A stretch of 64,000 nucleotides of DNA, taken from NCBI GenBank assembly GCA_041946825.1, contig JBHGBD010000016.1, positions 56,848 to 120,847 on the forward strand, written 5' to 3'. Shown here piece after piece: positions 1 to 7,843 of the stretch (position 1 is its first letter; every line of letters begins with the position of its first letter). A model generated the notes under the pieces. The model saw nothing but the letters and a program-made list of their open reading frames with translations. It searched no databases and was not told the origin of the DNA. The stretch is from CAZTHM01 sp041946825 (lineage in GTDB: Bacteria; Acidobacteriota; Terriglobia; UBA7540). The translations under genes were made by a program, and so were the position numbers.

Positions 1-327
1 GTCCTCTGCCCGGAACCAGTCGGCGCCCCGATAGGGCTGTTCCTCCATCTGGCATTCTGTCAGCGTCTGGACAGGGCGCGCTTCAGATCCTATGAAAGCC
101 TCGATGTGGTCAATGGTCTTGAACTCCGGATCGGCGACTAGTTTGAATGTGTGAGGCGCGAGGCCGGCATGAATGGTGAAATGGAACACGGCTCCCTCGC
201 TGACGTCCTCGACGACGGGGTTTGATTCTTGCGGTTTTGCTCGACGGGCGCACCACAGCAGGAGAATCGCCGGCAGCAACGCCTTCCAGGCCGTCTTTAG
301 CCACGGTCTGTTCGCGAGAAATTCCAT
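1..327 (-). CDS. Partial secreted or membrane-anchored protein of unknown function (cut by window edge)
   Basis: An open frame of 109 codons runs from an ATG at 327 to the window edge without a stop, so only the N-terminus is visible. Residues 10-26 form a hydrophobic stretch (KTAWKALLPAILLLWCAR) after a basic segment, which suggests a signal peptide or membrane anchor. The LLWC context is a poor lipobox. The rest is polar, with a beta-rich segment near EGAVFHFTIHAGLA. The ATG lies 5 bases past the cyclophilin stop, so this is probably the last visible gene of the dipeptidase-cyclophilin operon. I do not recognise the family. The reading frame is well supported by continuity and position; the function is unknown. 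Confidence 0.6.
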   Translation of the reverse strand, partial: MEFLANRPWLKTAWKALLPAILLLWCARRAKPQESNPVVEDVSEGAVFHFTIHAGLAPHTFKLVADPEFKTIDHIEAFIGSEARPVQTLTECQMEEQPYRGADWFRAED

Positions 328-331
328 CGGG

Positions 332-862
332 TCATTTTACTTCGACGATTTTCACAGCGTTCATCACGACCGGGGTTGATGGCCGGTCGCTGCGGTCGCG
401 CGGGACGTTGGCGATTTTTTCGACCACGTCGTAGCCCTTCACAACTTCCCCGAAAATAGTGTGGTGGTTGTTGAGCCAGTCGGTCGCCGCCACAGTGATG
501 AAGAACTGGCTGCCGTTGGTGTTGGGACCGGCATTAGCCATGGCGAGTTTTCCGGGCTTGTCGAATTTCAGATCCCTTGAGAATTCATCCTCGAACTTGT
601 ATCCCGCGTCACCCGTTCCAGTTCCGAGGGGGCATCCGCCCTGAATCATGAATTTGGGAATGACGCGGTGGAAGATGAGTCCGTTGTAGAATGGGCGCTT
701 GGTGTTCTGGCGGGTTTTGGCATCGCGGAACTCCTTCGTCCCCTGCGCGAGTCCCACAAAATTCTCGACCGTCTTGGGCGCTTTTTCCGGGAACAGTAGA
801 CAGGTGATTTCGCCCAGGGTGGTTTCGAAGACTGCATAAACTCCGGGATTCAAATCGCTCAT
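332..862 (-). CDS. Peptidyl-prolyl cis-trans isomerase, cyclophilin type, cytoplasmic
   Basis: A 176-residue single-domain cyclophilin that should catalyse cis-trans isomerisation of Xaa-Pro bonds during protein folding. The core motifs are intact: FHRVIPKFMIQGG with the catalytic Arg, the GSQFFIT strand and the WLNNHHTIFGEV segment. There is no signal peptide, so it is probably cytoplasmic. The length matches short bacterial PpiB proteins. Its ATG overlaps the TGA of the upstream secreted cyclophilin gene by four bases (ATGA), implying translational coupling. Family assignment is firm; the substrate is unknown. Confidence 0.95.
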   Translation of the reverse strand: MSDLNPGVYAVFETTLGEITCLLFPEKAPKTVENFVGLAQGTKEFRDAKTRQNTKRPFYNGLIFHRVIPKFMIQGGCPLGTGTGDAGYKFEDEFSRDLKFDKPGKLAMANAGPNTNGSQFFITVAATDWLNNHHTIFGEVVKGYDVVEKIANVPRDRSDRPSTPVVMNAVKIVEVK

Positions 863-1623
863 GGCTTCTCCTTGGCTGATGTAGCCGGCTTGGCCGATTG
901 TTTCGGGATCGCCGTCTTTTTGGGGGTTCCCACGGCCGGCGCGGGGGTCAGGACCACTGTGGTTTTGATGCTGTCGAGCAGAGGGAATGCTTTGTCGAGG
1001 TAAGTCTTGCCCTCGTTGGTGACGCGGGTTTGTTCCGGCCCGTTGCCACTGGGCGGGCCTTCGCCGTAACCGGAGTAGAACTGCTCGACGACCTCCATGC
1101 CCTCCACGACTTTTCCGAATGGCGCAAAGCCCATGGTATCCAACCGCGTGTTGTCAGCAAGGTTGATGAAGATCTGCGTCGTGCGGGTGTTGGGGCCGGC
1201 CGTCGCGAAGGTGAGTGTGCCGCGGAGATTGCTTTGGGTCACGGGGTCATCGGGGATTTTGGCATTTGCCCAGACTCGATTGACCGCCGGGCGGGCGCTG
1301 ATCCCGAACTGCGCCACAAAGCCCGGCAGGACGCGGAAGAATGCCGCGCCATCGTAGTAGTGGTTCTTGACGAGATTGTAGAATCGATCGACGCCCAGGG
1401 GCGCCCAGGCGCGAGTCACCTCGATGACGACATCGCCCTTCGTGGTGGTGAACTTGGCCTTCCAGACCGCCGGCGCTTTGGCTTTGAGCGACGCCGGATT
1501 GAGCAGGGAGGACCGCCCCACCGTCCCGGCGGATTTTGCCGGTGGCCGCCTGGCGGCGGTTTGCGCCGCAAGGGGCAAGGCGCAGAGCAGGGCTGCAGCG
1601 GCTGACAGAGCAAGTCTCTTCAT
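859..1623 (-). CDS. Secreted cyclophilin-type peptidyl-prolyl isomerase
   Basis: A 254-residue protein with an N-terminal signal peptide (MKRLALSAAAALLCALPLAAQ), a linker, then a cyclophilin domain at about residues 45-205 and a Lys/Pro/Ala-rich tail. The domain keeps FFRVLPGFVAQFGI and TQIFINLADN, a more divergent pattern than in the downstream paralogue, with the active-site Arg and Gln still present. I chose the ATG at 1623 over the ATG at 1635 because GAGGG lies five bases ahead of it. It probably folds envelope proteins in the periplasm. It sits between the dipeptidase gene and the cytoplasmic cyclophilin. Confidence 0.92.
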   Translation of the reverse strand: MKRLALSAAAALLCALPLAAQTAARRPPAKSAGTVGRSSLLNPASLKAKAPAVWKAKFTTTKGDVVIEVTRAWAPLGVDRFYNLVKNHYYDGAAFFRVLPGFVAQFGISARPAVNRVWANAKIPDDPVTQSNLRGTLTFATAGPNTRTTQIFINLADNTRLDTMGFAPFGKVVEGMEVVEQFYSGYGEGPPSGNGPEQTRVTNEGKTYLDKAFPLLDSIKTTVVLTPAPAVGTPKKTAIPKQSAKPATSAKEKP

Positions 1624-1631
1624 TGAAACCC

Positions 1632-2861
1632 TCATTGGGGCTTTCTCGAATCGCCCGCAATCTTCTCGACCTGGCGCATCACGCGAATCAGGTTTCCTCC
1701 CAGGACCTTCGTCAGATCCTCTTCGCCATAGCCGCGGCGTGCAAGTTCGACGACGAGAGCGGGGAGCTTCGAGACGTCTTCCATGCCGCGCGGCGCCGCG
1801 TCAATGCCATCGAAATCCGAGCCGATCCCGACGTGGTCAATCCCCCCGACACGCACTGCGTGGTCAATGTGGTCAGCGATGCGAGTGAAGTCGGGAAGGG
1901 GAATGTTGCCCGCGTAGCGCTGGGAAATCTCGACCTCTTCGCGGTAAGTCAGTGATTTGCCTTCCTTGGCGCGTTCCGCGCGCGCCGCATCGAGCGCGGC
2001 ATCAATCTGCTTGGAGACTCGCCTGCGGGCGGAAGCGTATTCCTGGTCAAGGAAGGCCGGGTAGAAGTTGATTTGCATCACTCCGCCGTTTCTCGCCAGG
2101 GCGCGGATCATATCGTCGGTCATATTGCGCGGGGCATCGCACAACGCTCGACAGGACGAGTGTGAGGCGATGATGGGGGCATTGGTGGTCGCGAGCACGT
2201 CGTAAAACGTCTTGTCGGAAACGTGGGAAATATCCACCATCATCCCCAAGCGGTTCATTTCCCTGACCACTTGGCGGCCCCGATCGTTCAATCCGTTCCA
2301 GCGCGGCTCGCCGGCGCTGGAGTCGGCCCACTCGTTGTTGGCCGTGTGGGTGAGGGTCATGTAGCGGATTCCCAGTCGGGAAAATATATTCAGCGCTCGA
2401 AGGTCGTTCTCGATGATATGCCCGCCTTCCAGACCCATGAGAATCGCGATTTTGTGCTGGTTGTGGAGGCTGGCGATTTCGTCTGCCGAACGCGCCACTC
2501 CGAGCTCGCCGGCATGTTTTGCAACCTGCTCTTGCACCGCATCGATGAGGTCGATGGCGCGATGGATGAGGTCCTTTTCCGGCCACCGCACGTCCACCCA
2601 GATAGAAAAAAAGGCGGCTCCCAGATGGCCCGCCCGCATCTTGGGAATGCTGATCATAAAGGGACTGCTGGGCTCGGCAAGGTCATACCCTTCGTCGAGG
2701 ATCATCTGGGGCGTGTCCTCATGCGAGTCAATCACGATTGCGCGGTCGAGGACTTCCCGAGCCACTCGCTCGGCCTCTTCCCGAGTGCGTTCGGCGGAGT
2801 GGAGGGGCGCTCCCAGAGAGAGCAAAAGCGGGAATATCAGTGCGAGGCAGCGTCGCCGCAT
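1632..2861 (-). CDS. Membrane dipeptidase, peptidase family M19
   Basis: A 409-residue secreted metallopeptidase of the renal-dipeptidase family, which hydrolyses dipeptides (in bacteria often with D-residues) using two zinc ions. The signal peptide is RRRCLALIFPLLLSLGAPLHSA. Zinc-ligand motifs are visible in order: VIDSHED (HxD), GLEGG (bridging Glu), ASHSSCRAL (His) and the C-terminal GIDHVGIGSDFDG (Asp). The longest frame starts at 2921, but the ATG at 2861 places the signal peptide at the N-terminus, so I prefer it. It is the first gene of a minus-strand operon with the two cyclophilins. Confidence 0.94.
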   Translation of the reverse strand: MRRRCLALIFPLLLSLGAPLHSAERTREEAERVAREVLDRAIVIDSHEDTPQMILDEGYDLAEPSSPFMISIPKMRAGHLGAAFFSIWVDVRWPEKDLIHRAIDLIDAVQEQVAKHAGELGVARSADEIASLHNQHKIAILMGLEGGHIIENDLRALNIFSRLGIRYMTLTHTANNEWADSSAGEPRWNGLNDRGRQVVREMNRLGMMVDISHVSDKTFYDVLATTNAPIIASHSSCRALCDAPRNMTDDMIRALARNGGVMQINFYPAFLDQEYASARRRVSKQIDAALDAARAERAKEGKSLTYREEVEISQRYAGNIPLPDFTRIADHIDHAVRVGGIDHVGIGSDFDGIDAAPRGMEDVSKLPALVVELARRGYGEEDLTKVLGGNLIRVMRQVEKIAGDSRKPQ

Positions 2862-2982
2862 AGAGTATGGCCTTTCAAGAGCAGGCCAGCGATTATCCGA
2901 AGCCAAGAAAGAATTTGTCAAACTAATTCCGCCAGCGAAGGACCATCCGCTGGCGCGTGATGCCAGGAAGGCCCGGGGCGGA

Positions 2983-3011
2983 TTGCTTGCCCGGCATCAT
3001 TCCAGTATAAT
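2983..3011 (+). promoter_or_regulatory. Sigma-70-type promoter of the GAF-domain gene
   Basis: TTGCTT at 2983-2988 and a perfect TATAAT at 3006-3011 are separated by exactly 17 bases. Transcription would start near 3018, about 34 bases before the ATG at 3052. It lies in the divergent region between the dipeptidase operon and the GAF gene. Confidence 0.6.
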
Positions 3012-3051
3012 CCGCCTTGATTTTGGGAACAGCCAAGGGGAGGGAGCGCGG

Positions 3052-3633
3052 ATGGCGGATGTCGATCTGAGTCTTGCAGTTGCAAAGGCTGTCGAGGAAA
3101 TGCGCAAGGCGGGGGGCCAGCCTTCCGATGAGTCGTTGAACCGGTTGGCAGGCCAGATTGCCCAGCCGTTTGGCGCCAAGAAAGACGAGGTCGCGATCTT
3201 GCGGGTTTCTCCCGACATCAGGATGTTGCGGTTCCTCTATCCCCTCAAATTGACGAAGATTGGCGCCATCCCGTTGACGACTGCCCACTCACTCGCCACC
3301 AAGAACATCCGTGATAAGCGGGGAGAGATCGTCAACAATTTCTCCGTCTACAAACATCCCACCGTCTTTGAAGCCGTGGATCTCTCGGAGCAGGAAAAAG
3401 CATCTCCCATACAGAAGATCATGAGCACGGCCATGATTGCGGATGGCAATGTTGTGGGGGTCATTCAGATCAGTCGAAAAGGGCGGCCAGGTGATCCCAT
3501 CGGACCCGACTTCACTCAACATGACTTGGCTGAGCTTACCGCTGTGGGAGCGATTCTCGGAAAATACCTTGCGACGCTTCCGTTCGCTGCCGGTCCCCCC
3601 GCGAAGCCCGCCGCGCCGCCGGCCAAGGCCTGA
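3052..3633 (+). CDS. GAF-domain protein
   Basis: A 193-residue cytoplasmic protein. After a short helical N-terminus (residues 1-35), residues 40-175 read as a GAF-like ligand-binding fold: RVSPDIRMLRFLYPLKLTKIG, then IPLTTAHSLATKNIRDKRGEIVNN and a closing GVIQISRKG strand. The tail is Pro/Ala/Lys-rich. No output domain is attached, so the partner and ligand are unknown. The ATG at 3052 follows AGGGAG and lies behind a good promoter; the much longer open frame upstream is antisense to the dipeptidase gene and was discarded. The gene is monocistronic, with the next gene convergent. Confidence 0.85.
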   Translation: MADVDLSLAVAKAVEEMRKAGGQPSDESLNRLAGQIAQPFGAKKDEVAILRVSPDIRMLRFLYPLKLTKIGAIPLTTAHSLATKNIRDKRGEIVNNFSVYKHPTVFEAVDLSEQEKASPIQKIMSTAMIADGNVVGVIQISRKGRPGDPIGPDFTQHDLAELTAVGAILGKYLATLPFAAGPPAKPAAPPAKA

Positions 3634-3720
3634 TTGCCCGCTTGACAAGCACTCGCCCCTGCCACTGATGCTGCATTCGCCCCGGGGCTCCTTCAGCCTT
3701 GCGAGACCTTCCCGCGGGCG

Positions 3721-5046
3721 CTAATCGTAATATTCCAATCCCAAGTGGGTGATGAGTTCCTCTCCCCGCAGATGTCGCAGCGTGTTCTTCAGCTTCATGA
3801 GCTGGATGAAGAGGTCATGTTCGGGGTAGAGGTTGGGAGCGCACATCGGGCTCTTGAAGTAGAAAGAGAGCCACTCTTGGATTCCCTTGCGGGCCATCGT
3901 CGGGCAGCGCTGGGCAAGATCGAGGAACAGCACGAGGTCGAGCACGATCGGGGCCGCCAGGATCGAGTCACGGCAGAGAAAGTCCACCTTGATCTGCATC
4001 GGATAGCCGAGCCACCCGAAGATATCGAGGTTGTCCCAGCCTTCCTTGTTGTCGCCGCGAGGCGGGTAGTAGTTGATTCGCACCTTGTGGCAGAACCCCT
4101 TGTAGAGTTCCGGGTAAAGTTCCGGCTGCAAGATATACTCGAGCACGGAGAGCTTACTCTCCTCCTTGGTGCGGAATGAGCCCGGGTCGTCCAGCACTTC
4201 GCCGTCGCGATTTCCGAGGATATTAGTCGAGAACCAGCCGTGCAACCCGAGCAGGCGAGCTTTCAAGCCGGGCGCAATGATGGTCTTCATAAGCGTCTGG
4301 CCGGTTTTGAAGTCCTTGCCGCAAATGGGGAGGTGATTCTGCCGCGCGAGTTCCTGGAGCGCCGGTATATCGGTGGTGAGGTTGGGGGCGCCGTTCGCGT
4401 GGGGGACTCCCATCTTCAGCGCCGCGTACGCATAAATCATGCTGGGGGCGATATCCTTGCTGTTTGTCTTCAGTCCTTTTTCAAAGGTCGCCAGGGATTG
4501 ATGGACCGGGCCAGGTTTCAAGTAGGTCTCAGTGGAGCCGCACCAGATCATGATCAGGCGGGAGGCCTGGGTAGTTTTCTGGAACCTCCGGATGTCCTCC
4601 ATGACTTGCTCGGCGAGGTCCATCTTGGTCTTGCCCTTTTTCAGATTCTCCCCGTGCAGCAACTTCACAAACCGTTGCTCGAAAACCGCCGGCATCGGAT
4701 AGATTTCCGAAAGGAAGTCTCGGACCTGGTCGAGCAGCGTGCGCTCCAGCACCCCCGCCTTTAGCGCCGCCTCGTAACAATTATCCTTGAAAAGGTCCCA
4801 GCCGCCGAAGACGAGGTCGTCAAGCCGGGCCAAGGGAACAAAGTCCTTGATGGCGGGCGATTGTTTGTCCGTGCGCTTGCCGAGCCGTACCGTGCCCATT
4901 TGAGTCACAGACCCAATGGGCTTCGCGAGGCGCCGGCGAATCGCTTCAACGCCTGCAATAAAAGTCGTCGCCACCGCGCCCATGCCGGGAATCAAGACTC
5001 CCAGCTTCCCCTTGGGCTCAGCAATCTGAATCGATTTCTTTGCCAC
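3721..5046 (-). CDS. Myo-inositol-1-phosphate synthase
   Basis: A 441-residue NAD-dependent enzyme converting glucose 6-phosphate to 1L-myo-inositol 1-phosphate, the first step of inositol lipid or inositol solute synthesis. The Rossmann segment LGVLIPGMGAVATTFIAGVE, the GGWDLFKDNCYEAA segment, KTGQTLMKTIIAPG and WFSTNILGNRDGEVL are typical of the family. I set the start at the GTG at 5046, since GGAGG lies nine bases ahead; the ATG further upstream adds a non-conserved extension. Neighbouring genes do not form an inositol pathway, so the end product cannot be deduced from context. Confidence 0.93.
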   Translation of the reverse strand: MAKKSIQIAEPKGKLGVLIPGMGAVATTFIAGVEAIRRRLAKPIGSVTQMGTVRLGKRTDKQSPAIKDFVPLARLDDLVFGGWDLFKDNCYEAALKAGVLERTLLDQVRDFLSEIYPMPAVFEQRFVKLLHGENLKKGKTKMDLAEQVMEDIRRFQKTTQASRLIMIWCGSTETYLKPGPVHQSLATFEKGLKTNSKDIAPSMIYAYAALKMGVPHANGAPNLTTDIPALQELARQNHLPICGKDFKTGQTLMKTIIAPGLKARLLGLHGWFSTNILGNRDGEVLDDPGSFRTKEESKLSVLEYILQPELYPELYKGFCHKVRINYYPPRGDNKEGWDNLDIFGWLGYPMQIKVDFLCRDSILAAPIVLDLVLFLDLAQRCPTMARKGIQEWLSFYFKSPMCAPNLYPEHDLFIQLMKLKNTLRHLRGEELITHLGLEYYD

Positions 5047-5294
5047 CTTTGAAATCCTCCGGGTCCTCGATGTGGAATTTCGGTTCCTGCCGAACCCGGC
5101 ACTATAGTTCGACCCAGCAGGCAATTGCAATCCAAATCGCAGCGGTGGCGGGTCCGAGCGGCAATCTCGCGCCCCGCGGGACGCGGCGAGATCGTGGCGG
5201 CACCGGTTTGATTGGCCAAAACCACGGCACTGGCGGTATAATCCCCGTCGCGGGCCCCCGGGACACGGCTGGCGATTCCCTTGGCTCCTCTCCT

Positions 5295-6947
5295 ATGCTT
5301 AACCGACTGCCTCGACTGGTTGTTCGTGACGCCTCCGGCTCCGAAAGGGAAGTGGAGATTGCCAAGACTCCCTTCACGCTGGGGCGACAAAGCGACAACG
5401 ATCTGGTGCTGCTTGACAATCGTATCTCCCGCCACCATGCCACGATCCTGCGAAGTGCTGAGGGGTATCAGATTGAAGATGCCGGCAGCCGCCACGGGAC
5501 GCTCGTAAACGGCGAGCGCGTCACAGCGGTGGTTCTGAACAGTGGCGACCAGATCAACCTGGGCGTGGCGGACGCTTATCAGATCTTCTTTGTGACCGAA
5601 CAGGCTGCGCTGCCCATGCTCTTGGCGGAAATCGGGAAGGTAGCCGAGAGCCCTGTTCCTCAATTGCAGCACCTGGGGCTGCTTCTGCAGATGGCCCAGA
5701 TGCTGAACCGCGCCGCCGCGCTGGAGGAAGTCCTGACAGCGCTGGTCGACTCCGCCGTGCAACTGGCCGACGCCGAGCGCGGGCTCTTATTCCTGAGCGA
5801 CGAAGGCGGAAAACTCCAGCTACGGCTGGCGCGCGGGCGGGGAGGCCTGCACCTCGCCCCCACCCTGACGGATTATTCCTGGCCGGTGGTGGAGCGCGTC
5901 GCGAAGACGCGTCGCGAGGAAGTAACGCTGGAAGAGGAAATGACCGGACGTGCCGCCAACGAAACCGGGGTCGTCCGGGGCGGGGGTCGCGGCGTGGTGG
6001 CCCTCCCTCTTCAGAAGCTTCCCATGATGGAGATCGGCGGCGACACCATCCAGCAAACCGTTCCGGAGCTTCTCGGCGTCCTCTACCTTGACAGCCGGAC
6101 GCGCGCCACGGCGCTGACCGGGCTCGACCGGCAGGTTTTGCTGACCTTGGCGCTGGAAGGCGCGACGGTTATCGAGAATGCGCGCGTGTTCCGGCTGACA
6201 CGCGAACAGGAACGGATGCGCCACGACCTGGCTCAGGCCCGTCACATTCAGCAGGGTTTGTTACCGCGCGAATTGCCGAAGAGCGAGTATTTCGAAATCC
6301 GCGCGCTCAGTATCCCTTCGCAGACCGTCGGAGGGGACTACTACGACGTCGTTCGGCTGCCCGAGGGGCGTTATGGCATTACCGTCGCGGACGTTTCCGG
6401 GAAAGGGCTTCCGGCGGCGGTGCTGGCGGCGACGCTGCAAGGGGCCTTCGGCGCTGTGGCGGCCGGTGATCCTGACCCCGCCGACCTCTTTCGCCGGGTC
6501 AACGATTTCCTCTGCGACCGGACGCCGCCGGAAATGTTCGCCACCATCTTCTACGGGGTTCTGGATCCGGGAGGGAGATTCGTTTTTGTCAATGCCGGCC
6601 AAGCCACGCCCCTGGTTGTGAGAAACAACGGGGATGTCAGCCGCCTCGATTCCGCCAACTATCCGTTGGGGTTTTTCAAAGGGATTAACTTCGAGGCGAG
6701 CTCGACTCAGGTCGAGCCGGGCGAGCACGTATTGATTTTTTCCGATGGCGTTACCGAAGCCATGGACTCCGATCACGAGTTGTTCGGGGAAACCCGTCTG
6801 AAAGCCGTTCTGCAAGGTTGCGCGCACCTGGGCAGTCAGAAGTTGTGCGACAAAGTTGTGGCGGCGATCAAGGAGTTTGTTGGCGGCGCACCGCAAGCCG
6901 ATGATCTTACGCTCGTCGTTCTGCGCTTCGGTCCTCCCTCCGCTTAA
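5295..6947 (+). CDS. FHA-GAF-PP2C (SpoIIE/RsbU-type) serine phosphatase
   Basis: A 550-residue soluble signalling protein. Residues 5-100 form an FHA phosphothreonine-binding domain with TLGRQSDNDLVL, SRHHATI and the closing VNGERV. Residues 115-300 form a GAF domain. Residues 330-548 are a PP2C/SpoIIE phosphatase with GGDYYDVVRL, TVADVSGKGLPAAVLAATLQ, FVNAGQATPLVV and FSDGVTEAMD, keeping the metal-binding Asp residues. Such proteins dephosphorylate anti-sigma-factor antagonists. The FHA domain suggests recruitment to a phosphothreonine partner, for example a Ser/Thr kinase such as the one at 35851. The start is the ATG at 5295; a weak promoter (TTGGCC 5212-5217, TATAAT 5237-5242, 19-base spacing) precedes it. 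Confidence 0.93.
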   Translation: MLNRLPRLVVRDASGSEREVEIAKTPFTLGRQSDNDLVLLDNRISRHHATILRSAEGYQIEDAGSRHGTLVNGERVTAVVLNSGDQINLGVADAYQIFFVTEQAALPMLLAEIGKVAESPVPQLQHLGLLLQMAQMLNRAAALEEVLTALVDSAVQLADAERGLLFLSDEGGKLQLRLARGRGGLHLAPTLTDYSWPVVERVAKTRREEVTLEEEMTGRAANETGVVRGGGRGVVALPLQKLPMMEIGGDTIQQTVPELLGVLYLDSRTRATALTGLDRQVLLTLALEGATVIENARVFRLTREQERMRHDLAQARHIQQGLLPRELPKSEYFEIRALSIPSQTVGGDYYDVVRLPEGRYGITVADVSGKGLPAAVLAATLQGAFGAVAAGDPDPADLFRRVNDFLCDRTPPEMFATIFYGVLDPGGRFVFVNAGQATPLVVRNNGDVSRLDSANYPLGFFKGINFEASSTQVEPGEHVLIFSDGVTEAMDSDHELFGETRLKAVLQGCAHLGSQKLCDKVVAAIKEFVGGAPQADDLTLVVLRFGPPSA

Positions 6948-6979
6948 GACCCTCCCAAAAGCGCCCGCCAATCGGATTC

Positions 6980-7699
6980 TCAGCCGTCGATCGCTGCGCC
7001 TCTGGCCACCACCGGGTTGTCCGCAAAGAGCTGGCGCAGCTTGTCGAGGTTCAATTCCTCAAAACTTCGAACCAGAAGATCCGCGTGGGTCTGCGCGCGC
7101 AACTCTTCGAGAGGGAATGTCGAGGCAATACCCACGCATTTCATCCCCGCCCGCTTGGCTGCCTCCACGCCGACAAACGAATCCTCAAAGGCGACGCAAC
7201 GCGACGGCTGCAAGCCCAAGTGCTGAGCGGCTTTCAGATAAATCTCGGGATCGGGCTTGGGATGAGTGACCTCATCACCGGTGACAAGGTGAGCAAAGTA
7301 TCGCCTGAAACCTAATGCGTCCACGATGAACTCGACGTTCTTCGACATCGCCGAGGACGCGACCGCCATGGGGATGCCGGCCGCGTGACACTCGGCAATC
7401 AAAGCTGTCAATCCCGGGAGGGGTTTGGCGTGGGGACTGAACACGCTTCGAAACCGCGCCTCCAATTCCTCGCTGAGTTGCCGCCTCTGCGGTTTGGTGA
7501 GCTTTTCTCCGAAGAAGTGCCGGAAGGCTGTGTCATTGCGAATGCCAAGGATCTGCTTCGGTAAATCCTCCGGATTGAATGGGATGTTGTGCTCTTTAAG
7601 AAGGTCCTCCCACTTCTGGAGGTGATACGGATTGCTGTCAACGAGCACGCCGTCCATGTCGAAAATCGCTGCGGCGGGCAATGAAATGGTGCCGTTCAT
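6980..7699 (-). CDS. HAD-superfamily hydrolase, beta-phosphoglucomutase-like
   Basis: A 239-residue HAD phosphatase or phosphomutase of subfamily IA. Motif I is FDMDGVLVDS (nucleophile Asp14, acid/base Asp16), motif II is in VASSAMSKN, and motifs III/IV are around KPDPEIYLKAAQHLG and VAFEDSFVGVEAAKRAG. A helical cap lies at about residues 20-90. The ATG at 7699 has AGGAG five to six bases upstream. Substrates of this group are usually sugar phosphates; the sequence alone does not separate a phosphomutase from a phosphatase. Confidence 0.9.
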   Translation of the reverse strand: MNGTISLPAAAIFDMDGVLVDSNPYHLQKWEDLLKEHNIPFNPEDLPKQILGIRNDTAFRHFFGEKLTKPQRRQLSEELEARFRSVFSPHAKPLPGLTALIAECHAAGIPMAVASSAMSKNVEFIVDALGFRRYFAHLVTGDEVTHPKPDPEIYLKAAQHLGLQPSRCVAFEDSFVGVEAAKRAGMKCVGIASTFPLEELRAQTHADLLVRSFEELNLDKLRQLFADNPVVARGAAIDG

Positions 7700-7843
7700 G
7701 ATTCTCCTGGGTTGCTGGGATTTTCTCCGGGCAATGGTCTGATCTGCCGTTTCTTCCACTGAGTTGCAGGGATTGTCGGGGCCTCACGAAAAGGACGGAG
7801 CCATGCCCTCAATCTTCCATTCTAGCAGAGATCAGGCCGTTAG

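Noticed and set aside
898..1605. Long plus-strand frame opposite the secreted cyclophilin gene
   Set aside because: Codon content is the antisense shadow of a well-supported gene; no recognisable domain or ribosome-binding site.
2223..2960. Plus-strand frames opposite the dipeptidase gene
   Set aside because: Antisense shadows; the real plus-strand GAF gene begins at 3052.
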